The notes: generated by a model not told the origin, from the sequence alone. Positions 17,888 to 27,200 are shown, counted from the first letter of the stretch. The stretch is 33,092 nucleotides of DNA from an uncultured Prevotellaceae bacterium (GCA_900321835.1 ONXQ01000014.1:1-33092), one strand, 5' to 3'. Translations and numbers: made by a program.

Positions 17888-18298
17888 TCAGTATTCCATG
17901 ACAGCAGGCAGTTCCTTAGCCTGCTCGATCATCTTTTCGACTTCCTTGACGGCAGGAACGCGGTTGGTGAGGTTCTTCTGTGCGTTCACTTCCTCGAGTT
18001 TAGCCTGCAGGTTGGCAGGAACACGGTGCTTCAGTTCCTTGACGGTGTCAACGCCGGCAGCCTCGAGCAGTTCTGCAAACTGAGGACCTACACCCTGAAT
18101 GCGGTAGAGGTCCACATGGTTGGTCCATGTGAGGATGAGTTTGGGGCTGATGCCCGTCTCCTCGGCCAGCGCCTTGCGGCCTGCGGGTTTTGCACACTTC
18201 TGAAGCAGAGTATCAGTGTCCTTGATGCCTGCTGCAATGAGTTTCTCGGCATAGACTTCGCCTACGCCCTGAATGTCAACAATCTTGTAGTTAGCCAT
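17888..18298 (-). CDS. DUF4332 helix-hairpin-helix-like protein
   Basis: A 136-residue cytoplasmic protein with two helix-hairpin-helix-like segments: IVDIQGVGEVYAEKLIAAGI (6-25) and YRIQGVGPQFAELLEAAGVD (65-84). Each carries the G-V-G turn seen in non-specific nucleic-acid-binding HhH motifs. The spacing and length match DUF4332-domain proteins. A role in DNA or RNA binding is inferred; no catalytic residues are seen. It is monocistronic, convergent with the flippase-like gene and divergent from the cupin gene at 18462. Confidence 0.85.
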   Translation of the reverse strand: MANYKIVDIQGVGEVYAEKLIAAGIKDTDTLLQKCAKPAGRKALAEETGISPKLILTWTNHVDLYRIQGVGPQFAELLEAAGVDTVKELKHRVPANLQAKLEEVNAQKNLTNRVPAVKEVEKMIEQAKELPAVMEY

Positions 18299-18353
18299 AC
18301 GAATTAAAGTTAAAAAGTTGAGTGATAAAGGGGAAAAAACACGTTATATAAGG

Positions 18354-18361
18354 CAAAGATA
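18354..18361 (-). promoter_or_regulatory. -7 promoter element of the DUF4332 gene
   Basis: Reads TATCTTTG on the minus strand, matching TAnnTTTG, 55 nt upstream of the ATG. A TTTC rather than TTTG lies near the -33 position. Confidence 0.55.
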
Positions 18362-18436
18362 CAGAAATTTCAGCAGTGAAACACAATATTTTTGGAAAAA
18401 AATGGCACGAGCGTTCATTTTTTCGTTTTTTAGCCG

Positions 18437-18444
18437 TATTTTTG
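18437..18444 (+). promoter_or_regulatory. -7 promoter element of the cupin gene
   Basis: TATTTTTG matches TAnnTTTG and is 17 nt before the ATG at 18462, giving a short leader. No good -33 match is visible. Together with 18354-18361 it makes a divergent promoter region. Confidence 0.55.
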
Positions 18445-18461
18445 CAACAGATTTCACAAGG

Positions 18462-18890
18462 ATGAACAGAGCAGTTCCACGTTTAGAAGAAGGATGGAGG
18501 CTGGTGAGCGTTCCGCAGAACGACGACCAGCGCGGCAGCCTGTGCTTTGCCGAGTGGCAGCATCTGCCCTTCGAGCCGCAACGCGTTTTCTGGATTTTCG
18601 GCGTGCCCGAAGGTGCTCAGCGAGGCGGACACAGCCATGCTACCTGTGCAGAAGTGGTCTTCCCCGTCAGCGGCAGTTTCGACATGACGGTCGATACGGG
18701 CAGCCAGCGGCGCACCATCCGCATGGACCGTCCCGACACCGGCATCTACATCGGTCCGAACACGTGGTGCGAACTCACTGGCTTTGCTCCCGGCACCGTC
18801 TGCGTCGTATTCGCCTCCCAGCCCTACGACCCGCAGGGCTACGTCAACGACTATGAAGTGTTTCTGCAAAACAAACGGATAAAACAATGA
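18462..18890 (+). CDS. FdtA/WxcM-like cupin (sugar ketoisomerase-like)
   Basis: A 142-residue single-domain cupin of the FdtA/QdtA/WxcM type. It contains R-G-S-L-C-F-A-E, then PFEPQRVFWIFGVPEG, and QRGGHSHATCAEVVFPVSG with the cupin His residues. Characterised members convert dTDP-4-keto-6-deoxyglucose to 3-keto sugars for surface glycans. Others lack the sugar-nucleotide context, so the exact reaction is not certain here. The stop overlaps the next start by 4 bp (ATGA), tying it to the acyltransferase-like gene. No aminotransferase or glycosyltransferase is nearby, unlike typical fdt/qdt clusters. Confidence 0.85.
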   Translation: MNRAVPRLEEGWRLVSVPQNDDQRGSLCFAEWQHLPFEPQRVFWIFGVPEGAQRGGHSHATCAEVVFPVSGSFDMTVDTGSQRRTIRMDRPDTGIYIGPNTWCELTGFAPGTVCVVFASQPYDPQGYVNDYEVFLQNKRIKQ

Positions 18891-19870
18891 ACAGCAGAGA
18901 CATAAGGGTGATGCCCTACAACGAGCAGATGGAGGCCGACTGGAACCGTGCGGTCGAAAGTTCAAAGAACGGTACGTTCCTCTTCGACCGCCGTTTCATG
19001 GACTATCACCGCGACCGTTTCTGCGACTGCTCCCTTGTTTTTCTGAAAGACAAACGTATGTTGGGCGTGCTGCCGGCCAACCTGTGCCGTGCCGACCACA
19101 CCGTCTATAGCCACCAGGGCCTTACCTACGGCGGACTTGTGCTTCATCCCGACACGGCTGCTGCCGACGTGATGCAGATGATGGACCTGGCCTGCGACTA
19201 TTTCCGCCAGCACCTGCAAGCCACACGTTGGGTCTATCGTCCCGTCCCCTACATCTATCATCGTTATCCTTCCGACGAACCGCTCTACGCCCTCTTTCGT
19301 CATGGAGCAAGACTCACGGCCCGCGGACTTTCGTCGGCCGTTCTCCTCGACAGCGCCCTACCCCTCATACGCCTGCGCCGCCGAGGTGTCCGCAAGGCCG
19401 AAGAGGCAGGCATCAGCCTCAGCGAATCGACCGACATGCAGGACATCCGCCGTTTCTGGGAAATCCTGCGCAGCGGACTCCAGCGCCGTCATGGCGTGGA
19501 ACCAGTTCACAGCGCCGAAGAAATCAAACTGCTCACCGACCGCCTGCCCCGCCACATCCGTCTTGTGCTGGCACGTCGGCCCGACAGCGAAATCATGGGC
19601 GGTGCCTGGCTGTTCTGCACCGACCGCGTCGTCCACGTGCAGTATATGGCAGCGTCGGACGAAGGCCGCACCATCGGCGTCAACGACCTGCTCACAGCCA
19701 CTCTCATCCGTCAGGCCCGCACGTCTTACTCTCCCACGGCGCAATACTATGAATTTGGCATATCCACCGAACAGAACGGACACGTGCTGAACGAAGGCCT
19801 GATTTTCCAGAAAGAAGGTTTCGGTGCCCGCGGCGTATGCTACGACGCCTGGGAACTGGCATTACATTGA
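18887..19870 (+). CDS. FemAB/GNAT-like acyltransferase
   Basis: A 327-residue protein resembling FemAB-like tandem-GNAT acetyltransferases. It opens with a short motif also common in this group, GTFLFDRRFMDYHRDRF (residues 26-42), and has LGVLPANL, HQGLTYGGLVL and a C-terminal acyl-CoA-fold region with GGAWLFCTDRVVHVQYMA and YYEFGISTEQNGHVLNEGL. Such genes often accompany WxcM/FdtA cupins in surface polysaccharide or aminosugar loci, where they N-acylate the sugar. Coupled to the cupin by a 4-bp overlap, it probably modifies the same substrate. The acceptor cannot be told from sequence. A hairpin terminator follows at 19967. Confidence 0.75.
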   Translation: MNSRDIRVMPYNEQMEADWNRAVESSKNGTFLFDRRFMDYHRDRFCDCSLVFLKDKRMLGVLPANLCRADHTVYSHQGLTYGGLVLHPDTAAADVMQMMDLACDYFRQHLQATRWVYRPVPYIYHRYPSDEPLYALFRHGARLTARGLSSAVLLDSALPLIRLRRRGVRKAEEAGISLSESTDMQDIRRFWEILRSGLQRRHGVEPVHSAEEIKLLTDRLPRHIRLVLARRPDSEIMGGAWLFCTDRVVHVQYMAASDEGRTIGVNDLLTATLIRQARTSYSPTAQYYEFGISTEQNGHVLNEGLIFQKEGFGARGVCYDAWELALH

Positions 19871-19966
19871 CGCTTAATCTCAACTCTCGACCCTTGCCCC
19901 CTACGGAATACACCCAAGACTAAGACATCAAAATGGCAACTCGAACAGATTGAGCAAAAAGGCACA

Positions 19967-20011
19967 CAAAAGGCCTCTTCCCAACAACACTGGGGAAGAG
20001 GCCTCTTTTGT
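19967..20011. terminator. Bidirectional intrinsic terminator
   Basis: The 12-bp stem AGGCCTCTTCCC (19971-19982) and GGGAAGAGGCCT (19993-20004) is flanked by A-rich DNA on the left and TCTTTTG on the right. It terminates the acyltransferase transcript on the plus strand and the thioredoxin-hydrolase transcript on the minus strand. Confidence 0.85.
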
Positions 20012-20030
20012 TAACGCATGATTTCCTGTG

Positions 20031-21413
20031 TCACTTCAGCGTCCGGACCAAGAAGTCGGAGGCGAGGCGCATGGCATGGTAAATATTTTGAGTGAAGCCG
20101 TGGTCCTGTCCGTCGAGTTCGTAATACTCTGAGCCTTGCCACTGCTGATGATAACGCAGGCCGTAGGTGTAGGGCGCGATGCGGTCGGCTGTGCCGTGGA
20201 TGATGGCAGCAGGGCCATGATAGTGGGCGGCAGTCTCGTAGATGGGCAGACGGAAAGCAGTCTTGAGGTAGTCCTGACCCAAACGCAGACGACCGCCGAA
20301 GAGCGGAAGAAATTCCGGCGGATCGAGCGGGTCGAACGACTGGCCGAAGATGGTGCCGCGGACACAGTCGTCGCGCAACGTGGCGGCCGGTGCCAGCAGC
20401 ACCACACTGCTCAGCGGCGACGCCTCTCCTTCCCCAGCCTCCTGACCGAGTTGGCCTGCCAGCATGGAAGCCACGACGCCTCCCATCGAGTGGCCCACAA
20501 TGCCCACACGGCTGACGTAGCGCAGGTCGCGCACATATTCAAACACGGCCTTTGCATCAGCCATCTCGTTGGGCACGGTCATCTGCTGAAATTCGCCTTC
20601 ACTTTCGCCGTGTCCGTTGAAGTCGAAACGGATGCTGGCAATGCCGTGGCGGCAAAGCGAATCGGCGATGAGATCGAACATCTGCCCTTCTTTGTTGCCG
20701 CCGAATCCGTGGCAGAGCAACACCATCGGGCATTGCTCGCCGGCCTGCAGTTCGGGACGCTGGATGCGAGCCGAAAGACGGCCGTGATGTCCGTCGATGC
20801 TCACATTTTCTTGTACGGAACGCACCTCAAATGTTTCGGGAATCGTCTCGTAGAGCGTCTTTTCCAGTTTGTCGCTGAGGACGGTCGAGAGAACTACTTT
20901 GCCGTCGGGGTCGAGCAGCACCATCGACGGAATCCACTTGACGCCGTAGTCGGCAGACACCTTCGACTCGCGCATCGACTTGAGGTCGCTCAACTGTGTG
21001 TAGCGGATGCCATACTTGTCGATGGCACGTTGCCAAGCGTCTTTGTCGGTGTCGAACGACACGCCGACGAACTCGACGCCGCAGGGTGCAAAGCGTTCGT
21101 ACATACGCTGCATGTTGGGAAGGTCGCGGCGGCAGTCGGGACACCACGAAGCCCAGAAGTCAAGCACGGTGTAGTGGCCTTTCGAGAGTTTGCTGAGCGT
21201 CAGTTTCTTGCCTTGCGGCGTGCGGAGTGTGAAGTCGGGTGCCACGGTGCCAGGCTTGACGAGTTCGGTGGCGTACTTTGCATCGAGGTCGTGCTGCGGC
21301 ATCTGGGCCGAAGCAGGGAGAGACAGGCAGAAGACTGCTGCGAAGACCGCAACAGTGTTGCGGCAAAGGGAACATGGAGAGAACATTTTATAATTTTTAT
21401 TAAACTTTCGCAT
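20031..21413 (-). CDS. Exported thioredoxin-like / serine hydrolase fusion
   Basis: A 460-residue two-domain protein. A signal peptide ends at about L-P-A-S-A-Q (residue 37). A TlpA/AhpC-TSA-like thioredoxin domain (about 45-195) has the redox motif WASWCPDC (Cys91, Cys94) and the cis-Pro loop in KWIPS. An alpha/beta-hydrolase domain (about 200-460) has LLCHGFGGNKEG for the oxyanion region, nucleophile Ser309 in VGHSMGG, Asp in GTADRIAP and His in GQDHGF. All catalytic residues are present. Bacteroidota often have periplasmic TlpA-like proteins, but fusion to a BAAT/esterase-like hydrolase is uncommon to my knowledge. An alternative ATG at 21384-21386 would remove nine charged residues and keep the signal peptide. 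The upstream DNA is a dispersed repeat. Confidence 0.9.
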   Translation of the reverse strand: MRKFNKNYKMFSPCSLCRNTVAVFAAVFCLSLPASAQMPQHDLDAKYATELVKPGTVAPDFTLRTPQGKKLTLSKLSKGHYTVLDFWASWCPDCRRDLPNMQRMYERFAPCGVEFVGVSFDTDKDAWQRAIDKYGIRYTQLSDLKSMRESKVSADYGVKWIPSMVLLDPDGKVVLSTVLSDKLEKTLYETIPETFEVRSVQENVSIDGHHGRLSARIQRPELQAGEQCPMVLLCHGFGGNKEGQMFDLIADSLCRHGIASIRFDFNGHGESEGEFQQMTVPNEMADAKAVFEYVRDLRYVSRVGIVGHSMGGVVASMLAGQLGQEAGEGEASPLSSVVLLAPAATLRDDCVRGTIFGQSFDPLDPPEFLPLFGGRLRLGQDYLKTAFRLPIYETAAHYHGPAAIIHGTADRIAPYTYGLRYHQQWQGSEYYELDGQDHGFTQNIYHAMRLASDFLVRTLK

Positions 21414-21424
21414 GTATTATTTCC

Positions 21425-21589
21425 TCACGCAGAAATCTCAGAAATACGCAGAAAAAAGATGAGGTATTAGTTGTCAAGAGTTGTCCTTGTTGTCTTTTTA
21501 ATAATAAAACGTCGGTTGTTTTTCAAAGACAACTCAGACAACTTAAAACAACTTTTTTATTCTTTTCCGCGTATTTCTGAGATTTCTGC
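21425..21589. mobile_element. MITE-like dispersed repeat, third copy
   Basis: A 165-bp element with imperfect terminal inverted repeats of about 28 bp (21425-21454 and 21562-21589) and inner GTTGTC/GACAAC inverted motifs. It matches the L-core-R part of the compound repeat at 5267-6028, without the X segment and without the nested insertion. It lies between the thioredoxin-hydrolase start and the rarA reading frame and provides the rarA stop codon at 21543-21545. No transposase is encoded, so it would be non-autonomous. Clear target-site duplications were not found. Confidence 0.75.
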
Positions 21590-22868
21590 TATATTTTTCC
21601 TCGCCCCAGCACTGCTTCATGCGTTCCCACAGGCGGGCCTCGGCAGGCGTGTGGGGCTGGGGATGCCAGAAGCGGGCATCGGTGGCGTCGTCGGGCAGGA
21701 ACTGCTGCGTGACGAAGTGGTCGGGAAAGTCGTGGGCATATTTGTAGCCATCGCTGTAGCCGAGGTCCTTCATCAGCGAAGTCGGCGCATTGCGCAGATG
21801 CAGCGGAACGGGCAGGTTGCCCGTCTGACGGACGTAGGCCAGGGCAGCGTCGATGGCGAGATAGGCACTGTTGCTCTTCGGACTGGTGGCCACATAGACG
21901 GCAGCCTCGGCCAGCGGAATGCGCCCCTCGGGCATCCCGATTTTCTGCACCGTGTCGAAACAGGCGTTGGCCAGCAACAGCGCGTTCGGATTGGCCAGCC
22001 CCACGTCCTCGGCGGCGCAGATGACGATGCGACGGGCAATGAACACGGGGTCCTCGCCAGCCTCAATCATGCGTGCCAGATAGTAGAGCGCCGCGTCGGG
22101 GTCGCTGCCTCGCATACTCTTGATGAAGGCCGAGATCACGTCGTAGTGCATCTCGCCGTCCTTGTCGTAGGCCAGCGGATTCTGCTGAATGGCCTCCAGC
22201 ACCATGCGGTCGTTCACCACGATTTCACGGGCGTCGTTCTGACTCTCGATGGCCAGTTCGAGGATGTTGAGTAACTTGCGAGCGTCGCCGCCACTCTGAC
22301 GCAGCAGGGCACCGCTTTCTTCCACACGGATGTGCTTCTCCTTCAGCACCATGTCCTGCGTCAGGGCACGGTCGAGCAGGCGGAGCAGGTCGTCCTTTTC
22401 GAGCGAACGGAGCACATAGACCTGACAACGGCTGAGCAGCGGACGGATGACCTCAAAACTCGGGTTCTCCGTCGTCGCCCCGATGAGCGTAATCGTGCCG
22501 TGTTCGACGGCACCGAGCAGCGAGTCCTGCTGCGATTTCGAGAAGCGGTGGATTTCGTCGATGAAGAGGATGGGATTGCCGTTTTTCGCAAAGATACCCG
22601 TCTGCATCTTCGCCCGTTCAATCACCTCGCGCACCTCCTTCACACCGCTCGTCACGGCCGAAAGCGTGAAGAACGGCACTTCGAGCGTACGGGCGATGAT
22701 GTTGGCCAGCGTCGTCTTCCCCACTCCGGGCGGTCCCCAAAGGATGAACGACGACACGCGCCGCTGCTCAATCATACGCCGAATCACGGCACCCTCGCCC
22801 ACGAGGTGCTGTTGCCCTATATAGTCGTCCAGCGTCTGCGGACGCATTCTCTCTGCCAGTGGTTGCAT
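21543..22868 (-). CDS. rarA: Replication-associated recombination protein A (RarA/MgsA)
   Basis: A 441-residue AAA+ ATPase acting at stalled replication forks. It starts M-Q-P-L-A-E-R-M-R-P, close to the family start. Walker A GPPGVGKT is at 45-52, Walker B is in ILFIDEIHRF, sensor 1 in IGATTENPSFEV, and the arginine finger lies in LLSRCQVY. The C-terminal clamp-loader-like and tetramerisation domain follows, with GSDPDAALYYLARM and YKYAHDFPDHFV. The final 15 residues (S-R-N-L-R-N-T-R-K-R-I-K-K-L-F) are encoded by the dispersed repeat at 21425-21589 and are not part of the family. The upstream Phe-rich open extension was rejected because it crosses the promoter. Confidence 0.95.
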   Translation of the reverse strand: MQPLAERMRPQTLDDYIGQQHLVGEGAVIRRMIEQRRVSSFILWGPPGVGKTTLANIIARTLEVPFFTLSAVTSGVKEVREVIERAKMQTGIFAKNGNPILFIDEIHRFSKSQQDSLLGAVEHGTITLIGATTENPSFEVIRPLLSRCQVYVLRSLEKDDLLRLLDRALTQDMVLKEKHIRVEESGALLRQSGGDARKLLNILELAIESQNDAREIVVNDRMVLEAIQQNPLAYDKDGEMHYDVISAFIKSMRGSDPDAALYYLARMIEAGEDPVFIARRIVICAAEDVGLANPNALLLANACFDTVQKIGMPEGRIPLAEAAVYVATSPKSNSAYLAIDAALAYVRQTGNLPVPLHLRNAPTSLMKDLGYSDGYKYAHDFPDHFVTQQFLPDDATDARFWHPQPHTPAEARLWERMKQCWGEEKYSRNLRNTRKRIKKLF

Positions 22869-22871
22869 ATA

Positions 22872-22898
22872 AAGTGAAAAGTGAAAAGTGAAAAGTGA
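22872..22898. repeat. GTGAAAA heptamer tandem repeat in the rarA leader
   Basis: Almost four copies of GTGAAAA (22874-22898) lie immediately upstream of the rarA ATG, inside its predicted 5' leader. The same heptamers appear near the YycJ-like promoter (937-960) and, in the other orientation, before corA (31645-31670). Confidence 0.75.
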
Positions 22899-22918
22899 GC
22901 CCAAAAGATGGGTGTTTG

Positions 22919-22949
22919 CAAAATTACGGAAAAACGAACAAATCACAAA
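22919..22949 (-). promoter_or_regulatory. Promoter of rarA
   Basis: On the minus strand, -33 TTTG (22946-22949) and -7 TAATTTTG (22919-22926) are separated by 19 nt. The leader would be about 45 nt and include the heptamer repeat. Confidence 0.7.
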
Positions 22950-23129
22950 GAGAAAAAGGGTAAAAAATGAGGGCCACACAGCGCAAACATAAAAACAGCC
23001 CAGAGAAAACTCGATATTTAAGTTAAATTTTGAGTTTTAACCGCAGTGTTTTTAACTTTCTTCTTCGGAGCGCTGCTTTTTATGCCGAAAAAAAAGTGTA
23101 AATATGGTGTGGAATTCAGGATGTTTTTG

Positions 23130-23137
23130 TATTTTTG
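23130..23137 (+). promoter_or_regulatory. -7-like element of the glycerate kinase gene
   Basis: TATTTTTG matches TAnnTTTG but ends only 4 nt before the ATG at 23142, which would place the transcription start at or next to the start codon. No -33 match is seen, so the real promoter may be elsewhere in 22950-23129. Confidence 0.4.
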
Positions 23138-23141
23138 CAAG

Positions 23142-24200
23142 ATGAATCGACAAGTGTCCCCACGCACCATCATCGTGGCCATCGACTCGCTGAAGGGCTG
23201 TCTCACGTCGCGTCAGGCGAATGCGGCTGCCGCCCACGGCTTTGTGGCTGGAAATGCTGGCTGCAAGGCGGTGGGCGTGACGGTGAGCGACGGAGGCGAG
23301 GGTTGGCTGGATGCATGGGAGGATGCCTGCGGAGGAGAGCGACACGCGCTGACGGTGCACGATGCGCTGGGCCGTGGTGTCCGCGCCGAATGGCTGCAAG
23401 TGCAAGGACGTGCCATCGTGGAGTCGGCACAGGCCGTGGGCCTCTCCTTATTAAATAAAGAGGAGCGCGACCCGCTGCGGGCTTCGAGCCTCGGTGTGGC
23501 AGAAATCATGGCCGATGCCTTGCGTATGGGGTGCCGCGACGTGGTCGTCGGACTGGGCGGCACGGCGACGAGCGATGCAGGACGGGGTATGATGCCCCTG
23601 ATTCCGGCACTGCAGGCCGTCGGCGCACGATTCACGATTGCCACCGATGTCGAGAATCCGCTCTATGGCCCTCAAGGCGCTGCCTGCGTGTTCGGACCGC
23701 AGAAGGGTGCCACGCCGGCGATGGTGCAACGGCTCGACGACGAGGCCCGTGCGCTGGCCGACGAGAACGCCCGTCGCATGGGGCGCGACCTGAGCCATGA
23801 ACCCGGAGCCGGTGCTGGCGGCGGATTGGGTTACGCCTTCCTGCAACTGTTGGGAGCAGAGCGGAGGAGCGGTGCGGAGATGCTGCTCGAGGCCATCGGA
23901 TTCGACCAGATGCTCTGCCAGGCCGACCTCGTCGTCACGGGCGAGGGACATGCCGACCGCCAGACGTTGATGGGGAAACTGCCGAGCGTGATATTGCGCC
24001 ATGCACAGAAGGCAGGTGTCCCCACCCTGCTTCTGGCTGGACGTGTGTCGGACAGCGAGGCGCTGCTGAATGCAGGGTTCGCCGACGTTCGCAGCATCCA
24101 TCCCTATGACTTGCCTCTCAGCGAAGCCATGCGTCCGGAAGTGACGCTCCGAAACATTCGACAGACTTGCTCTGCTTATCTACAATCCATCATTCCATGA
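23142..24200 (+). CDS. Glycerate kinase (GarK/GlxK family)
   Basis: A 352-residue kinase phosphorylating D-glycerate, feeding it into glycolysis. Family features: IIVAIDSLKGCLTS near the start, VSDGGEGWLDAW near 50, VVGLGGTATSDAGRGM near 126, and VTGEGHADRQTLMGK near 263. Length is slightly below the usual 370-380 residues. The ATG at 23142 gives M-N-R-Q-V-S-P-R-T; upstream in-frame sequence is Phe/Lys-rich and crosses the promoter. The stop overlaps the start of the AddA-like gene by 4 bp, an unexpected pairing of sugar-acid metabolism with DNA repair. Confidence 0.92.
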   Translation: MNRQVSPRTIIVAIDSLKGCLTSRQANAAAAHGFVAGNAGCKAVGVTVSDGGEGWLDAWEDACGGERHALTVHDALGRGVRAEWLQVQGRAIVESAQAVGLSLLNKEERDPLRASSLGVAEIMADALRMGCRDVVVGLGGTATSDAGRGMMPLIPALQAVGARFTIATDVENPLYGPQGAACVFGPQKGATPAMVQRLDDEARALADENARRMGRDLSHEPGAGAGGGLGYAFLQLLGAERRSGAEMLLEAIGFDQMLCQADLVVTGEGHADRQTLMGKLPSVILRHAQKAGVPTLLLAGRVSDSEALLNAGFADVRSIHPYDLPLSEAMRPEVTLRNIRQTCSAYLQSIIP

Positions 24201-27200
24201 ATAAACCTCTGAAGATCTACAAGGCTTCGGCTGGCAGCGGAAAGACGTTCCGACTGGCGGTCGAATATATCAAGTTGCTGATTGAGAATCCGATGTGCTA
24301 CAGCAACATCCTGGCTGTGACGTTCACCAAGAAGGCGACGGCCGAAATGAAAATGCGCATCCTGAGCCAACTCTACGGCATCGGACACGGACTGAAGGAT
24401 TCGGACAACTATTTCAACGAAATCAAGAGGGATGAGCACATCCAGCGCCTGGGACTTTCCGACCTGCAGATGCGCAACAATGCCATGAAGGCCCTGTCGG
24501 CCATGATGCACGACTACAGCCGTTTCCGCATCGAAACCATCGACTCCTTCTTCCAGAGCATCGTGCGACAAATTGCGCACGAACTGCACCTGACCAACAA
24601 CCTGCGGCTCGATTTGGATTCGGGCGAGGTGCTGAAGGAGGCCGTGAAGGCTCTGATGAACTCGCTGGACCAGGACAAAAGCCTGCTGCGCTCGGTGATG
24701 AGAGTTGTGGAAGAAAAGATGGACGACAGCAAAAACTGGAACATCGAAAACGAAGTGCTGGAGTTCGGCAAAAACATCTTCAACGAACAGTTTCTGGAAA
24801 ACAAGAACAGCGGTGGCTCAACCACAAGGGACGATGTCGAAAAGTTCAAAACGAACCTTTTTGCCTTGAAAGAAACGACCCTGAAATTGCTGTGCGCCAC
24901 AGGTGAGGAGTTTTTGCAGGTGTGCAGGCACAACGGCCTTGACGCCAAGTGTTTCAAGGGCGGCAATGGCAACAGCGGAATCTATCCTTTTATGGAAAAA
25001 ACATCCCGCGGAGAATTGCCCAACCTCTCGGACAGCGTCATGGGGTTCAGAAACAATCCTGCTGCATGGCCCTCGAAAGGCCATTCCGATGTGGAGGCCC
25101 TGGCCGAGAACACCTTTGTCGCCATGCTGAACAACGTCATCGAACAGCGCCGTCTGCTCAACACCATCGACGTGACTGCCAAACATCTCAACGAACTCAT
25201 GCTCATCAACAGCATTGACACGATGGTGCGGCAAATGAACTGCGACGAGAACCGCTTTTTGCTGGCCGACACAGCCTACATGCTTCAGCAACTCATTCAG
25301 AACCAGGACATACCGTTCATCTATGAAAAGTCCGGCGTACGCTTCACACACATCATGATTGACGAATTTCAGGACACGTCGGTGCTGCAATGGAAGAACT
25401 TCATCCCGCTCCTGCTCAACAGCATGGCGACGGACAGCCAGTGCCTTATAGTGGGCGACGTGAAGCAGAGCATCTATCGCTGGCGCAATGGTGACTGGAG
25501 CATTCTCAACAATCTCGAAAAACATCCTCAGTTCCAGCAGTATGCGCTTTCGACACCGATGGAGGACAATCACCGCAGCGGCGGCAATGTGATTCATTTC
25601 AACAACGACTTCTTCACCGCAGCAGCACAGGTGCTGGAGAGGATGTTTGAAGAAAAGACGGGCCTTCACGACTCGACCATCACCGAAGCCTATCAGTCGG
25701 TGAAGCAGAGGGAACAGGAGAGGAACAAGGACAAGGGCTATGTGCGGGTTGAACTGCTGGACCGAAGCAAACAAAGCGAAAGCGAAGACGATGAGCAGGA
25801 AAGCATCGACCGCTCACAAGAAGGTCGCATCATTGCCAACGTCAAGATGTTGCGCAATCAGGGAGTGCAGCCCAATGACATCAGTATTCTGGTGCGCCAC
25901 AAAAAGGACATTCCGCCCATTTGCGCTGCCTTTGCCGAGCAAATGCCCGACGTGCGCATCGTGAGCGACGAAGCCTTCCGCCTCGATTCGTCGCCAGCCG
26001 TCAACTTCCTGATTCAGGCACTGCGGCTGGTGGCAAGCCCCGACGACCGCTACCTGCTCTCAATGCTGGTTTATCAGTACCGTACAGCCGTGCTCCACGA
26101 CACGGCCTACGCCGACATCAACAGCATCTTCCTGCTGAACAACGAAGCGTTGCGCCACCTGCTTCCGTCTGAGTTTCAGGAACATTTGGAAACGTTGGCC
26201 ATGAAGCCGCTCTACGAACTGGCAGAATACATCTACGACCTCTTCGGCTTGCGGACGCTGCAGCAGCAGGATTCCTACCTCTTCTCCTTTTTCGACGAAC
26301 TGATGAACTATCTGGCCGAACGCCCTTCAGACCTCGAGCATTTCCTTCAGTTCTGGGACGACTCTCTTTGCGAGACGACCATCCCCGTCGGCGAGACGGA
26401 CGGCATCCGCATCCTCACCATCCACAAGTCGAAAGGGCTTGAGTTTCACACGGTCATCGTACCGTTCTGCAACTGGAAATTCGTTAATTCCAGTCATCTG
26501 CCGCTCATGTGGTGCAAATCGGAGCGAGCACCCTTCGACCGCATTGACCTGTTGCCCATCGAAGCCTCTGAACCGTGCAGCAAATCGTTCTTCGCCGAGG
26601 ATTACAACAGCGAGAAACTAAAAACATACGTTGACAACCTCAACCTGCTCTACGTGGCATTCACCCGCGCCAAGTTCAACCTCGTCGTCCTGGCTGACCA
26701 GTACAATCAGCCGAAAAACAAATCGAAGAGCATTCCCGAAAAAGTCAACTATGTGCTGCAAAACAGTCTTCCCCCGATGCAGGAGGAACAAGAAGGAATC
26801 AGCACCATTCACTCCCTCGGCGAGATTGTCGCCTCACCGGCGAAGAAGATGAAGAATGAGGAGGACGAAAAGGAGGTGAACGTGCTGACCCAGCGCCCTG
26901 TGGAAATTCCCACAGCCTTCCTCACACAGAAAGTGCAGGCAACGTTCCGCCAGTCGAACCGCGCCACACAGTTCGCCCAGGGCACGCCCAGCGACCCGTC
27001 GGACGACAGCCAGCGCTATTTGAACGAAGGCGTACTCTTCCACCAACTGCTCTCCATGCTCCGCACGCCCGACGACCTGACGGCTGCCATCCAGCGTATG
27101 GATTTCGAAGGCTATTTCTCCAACGAGCGCTACCGCACCGAAGTCATGCAACTGGTGCAGAAGGCACTCTCCCAGACACAGGCCCGCCAATGGTTCGACC

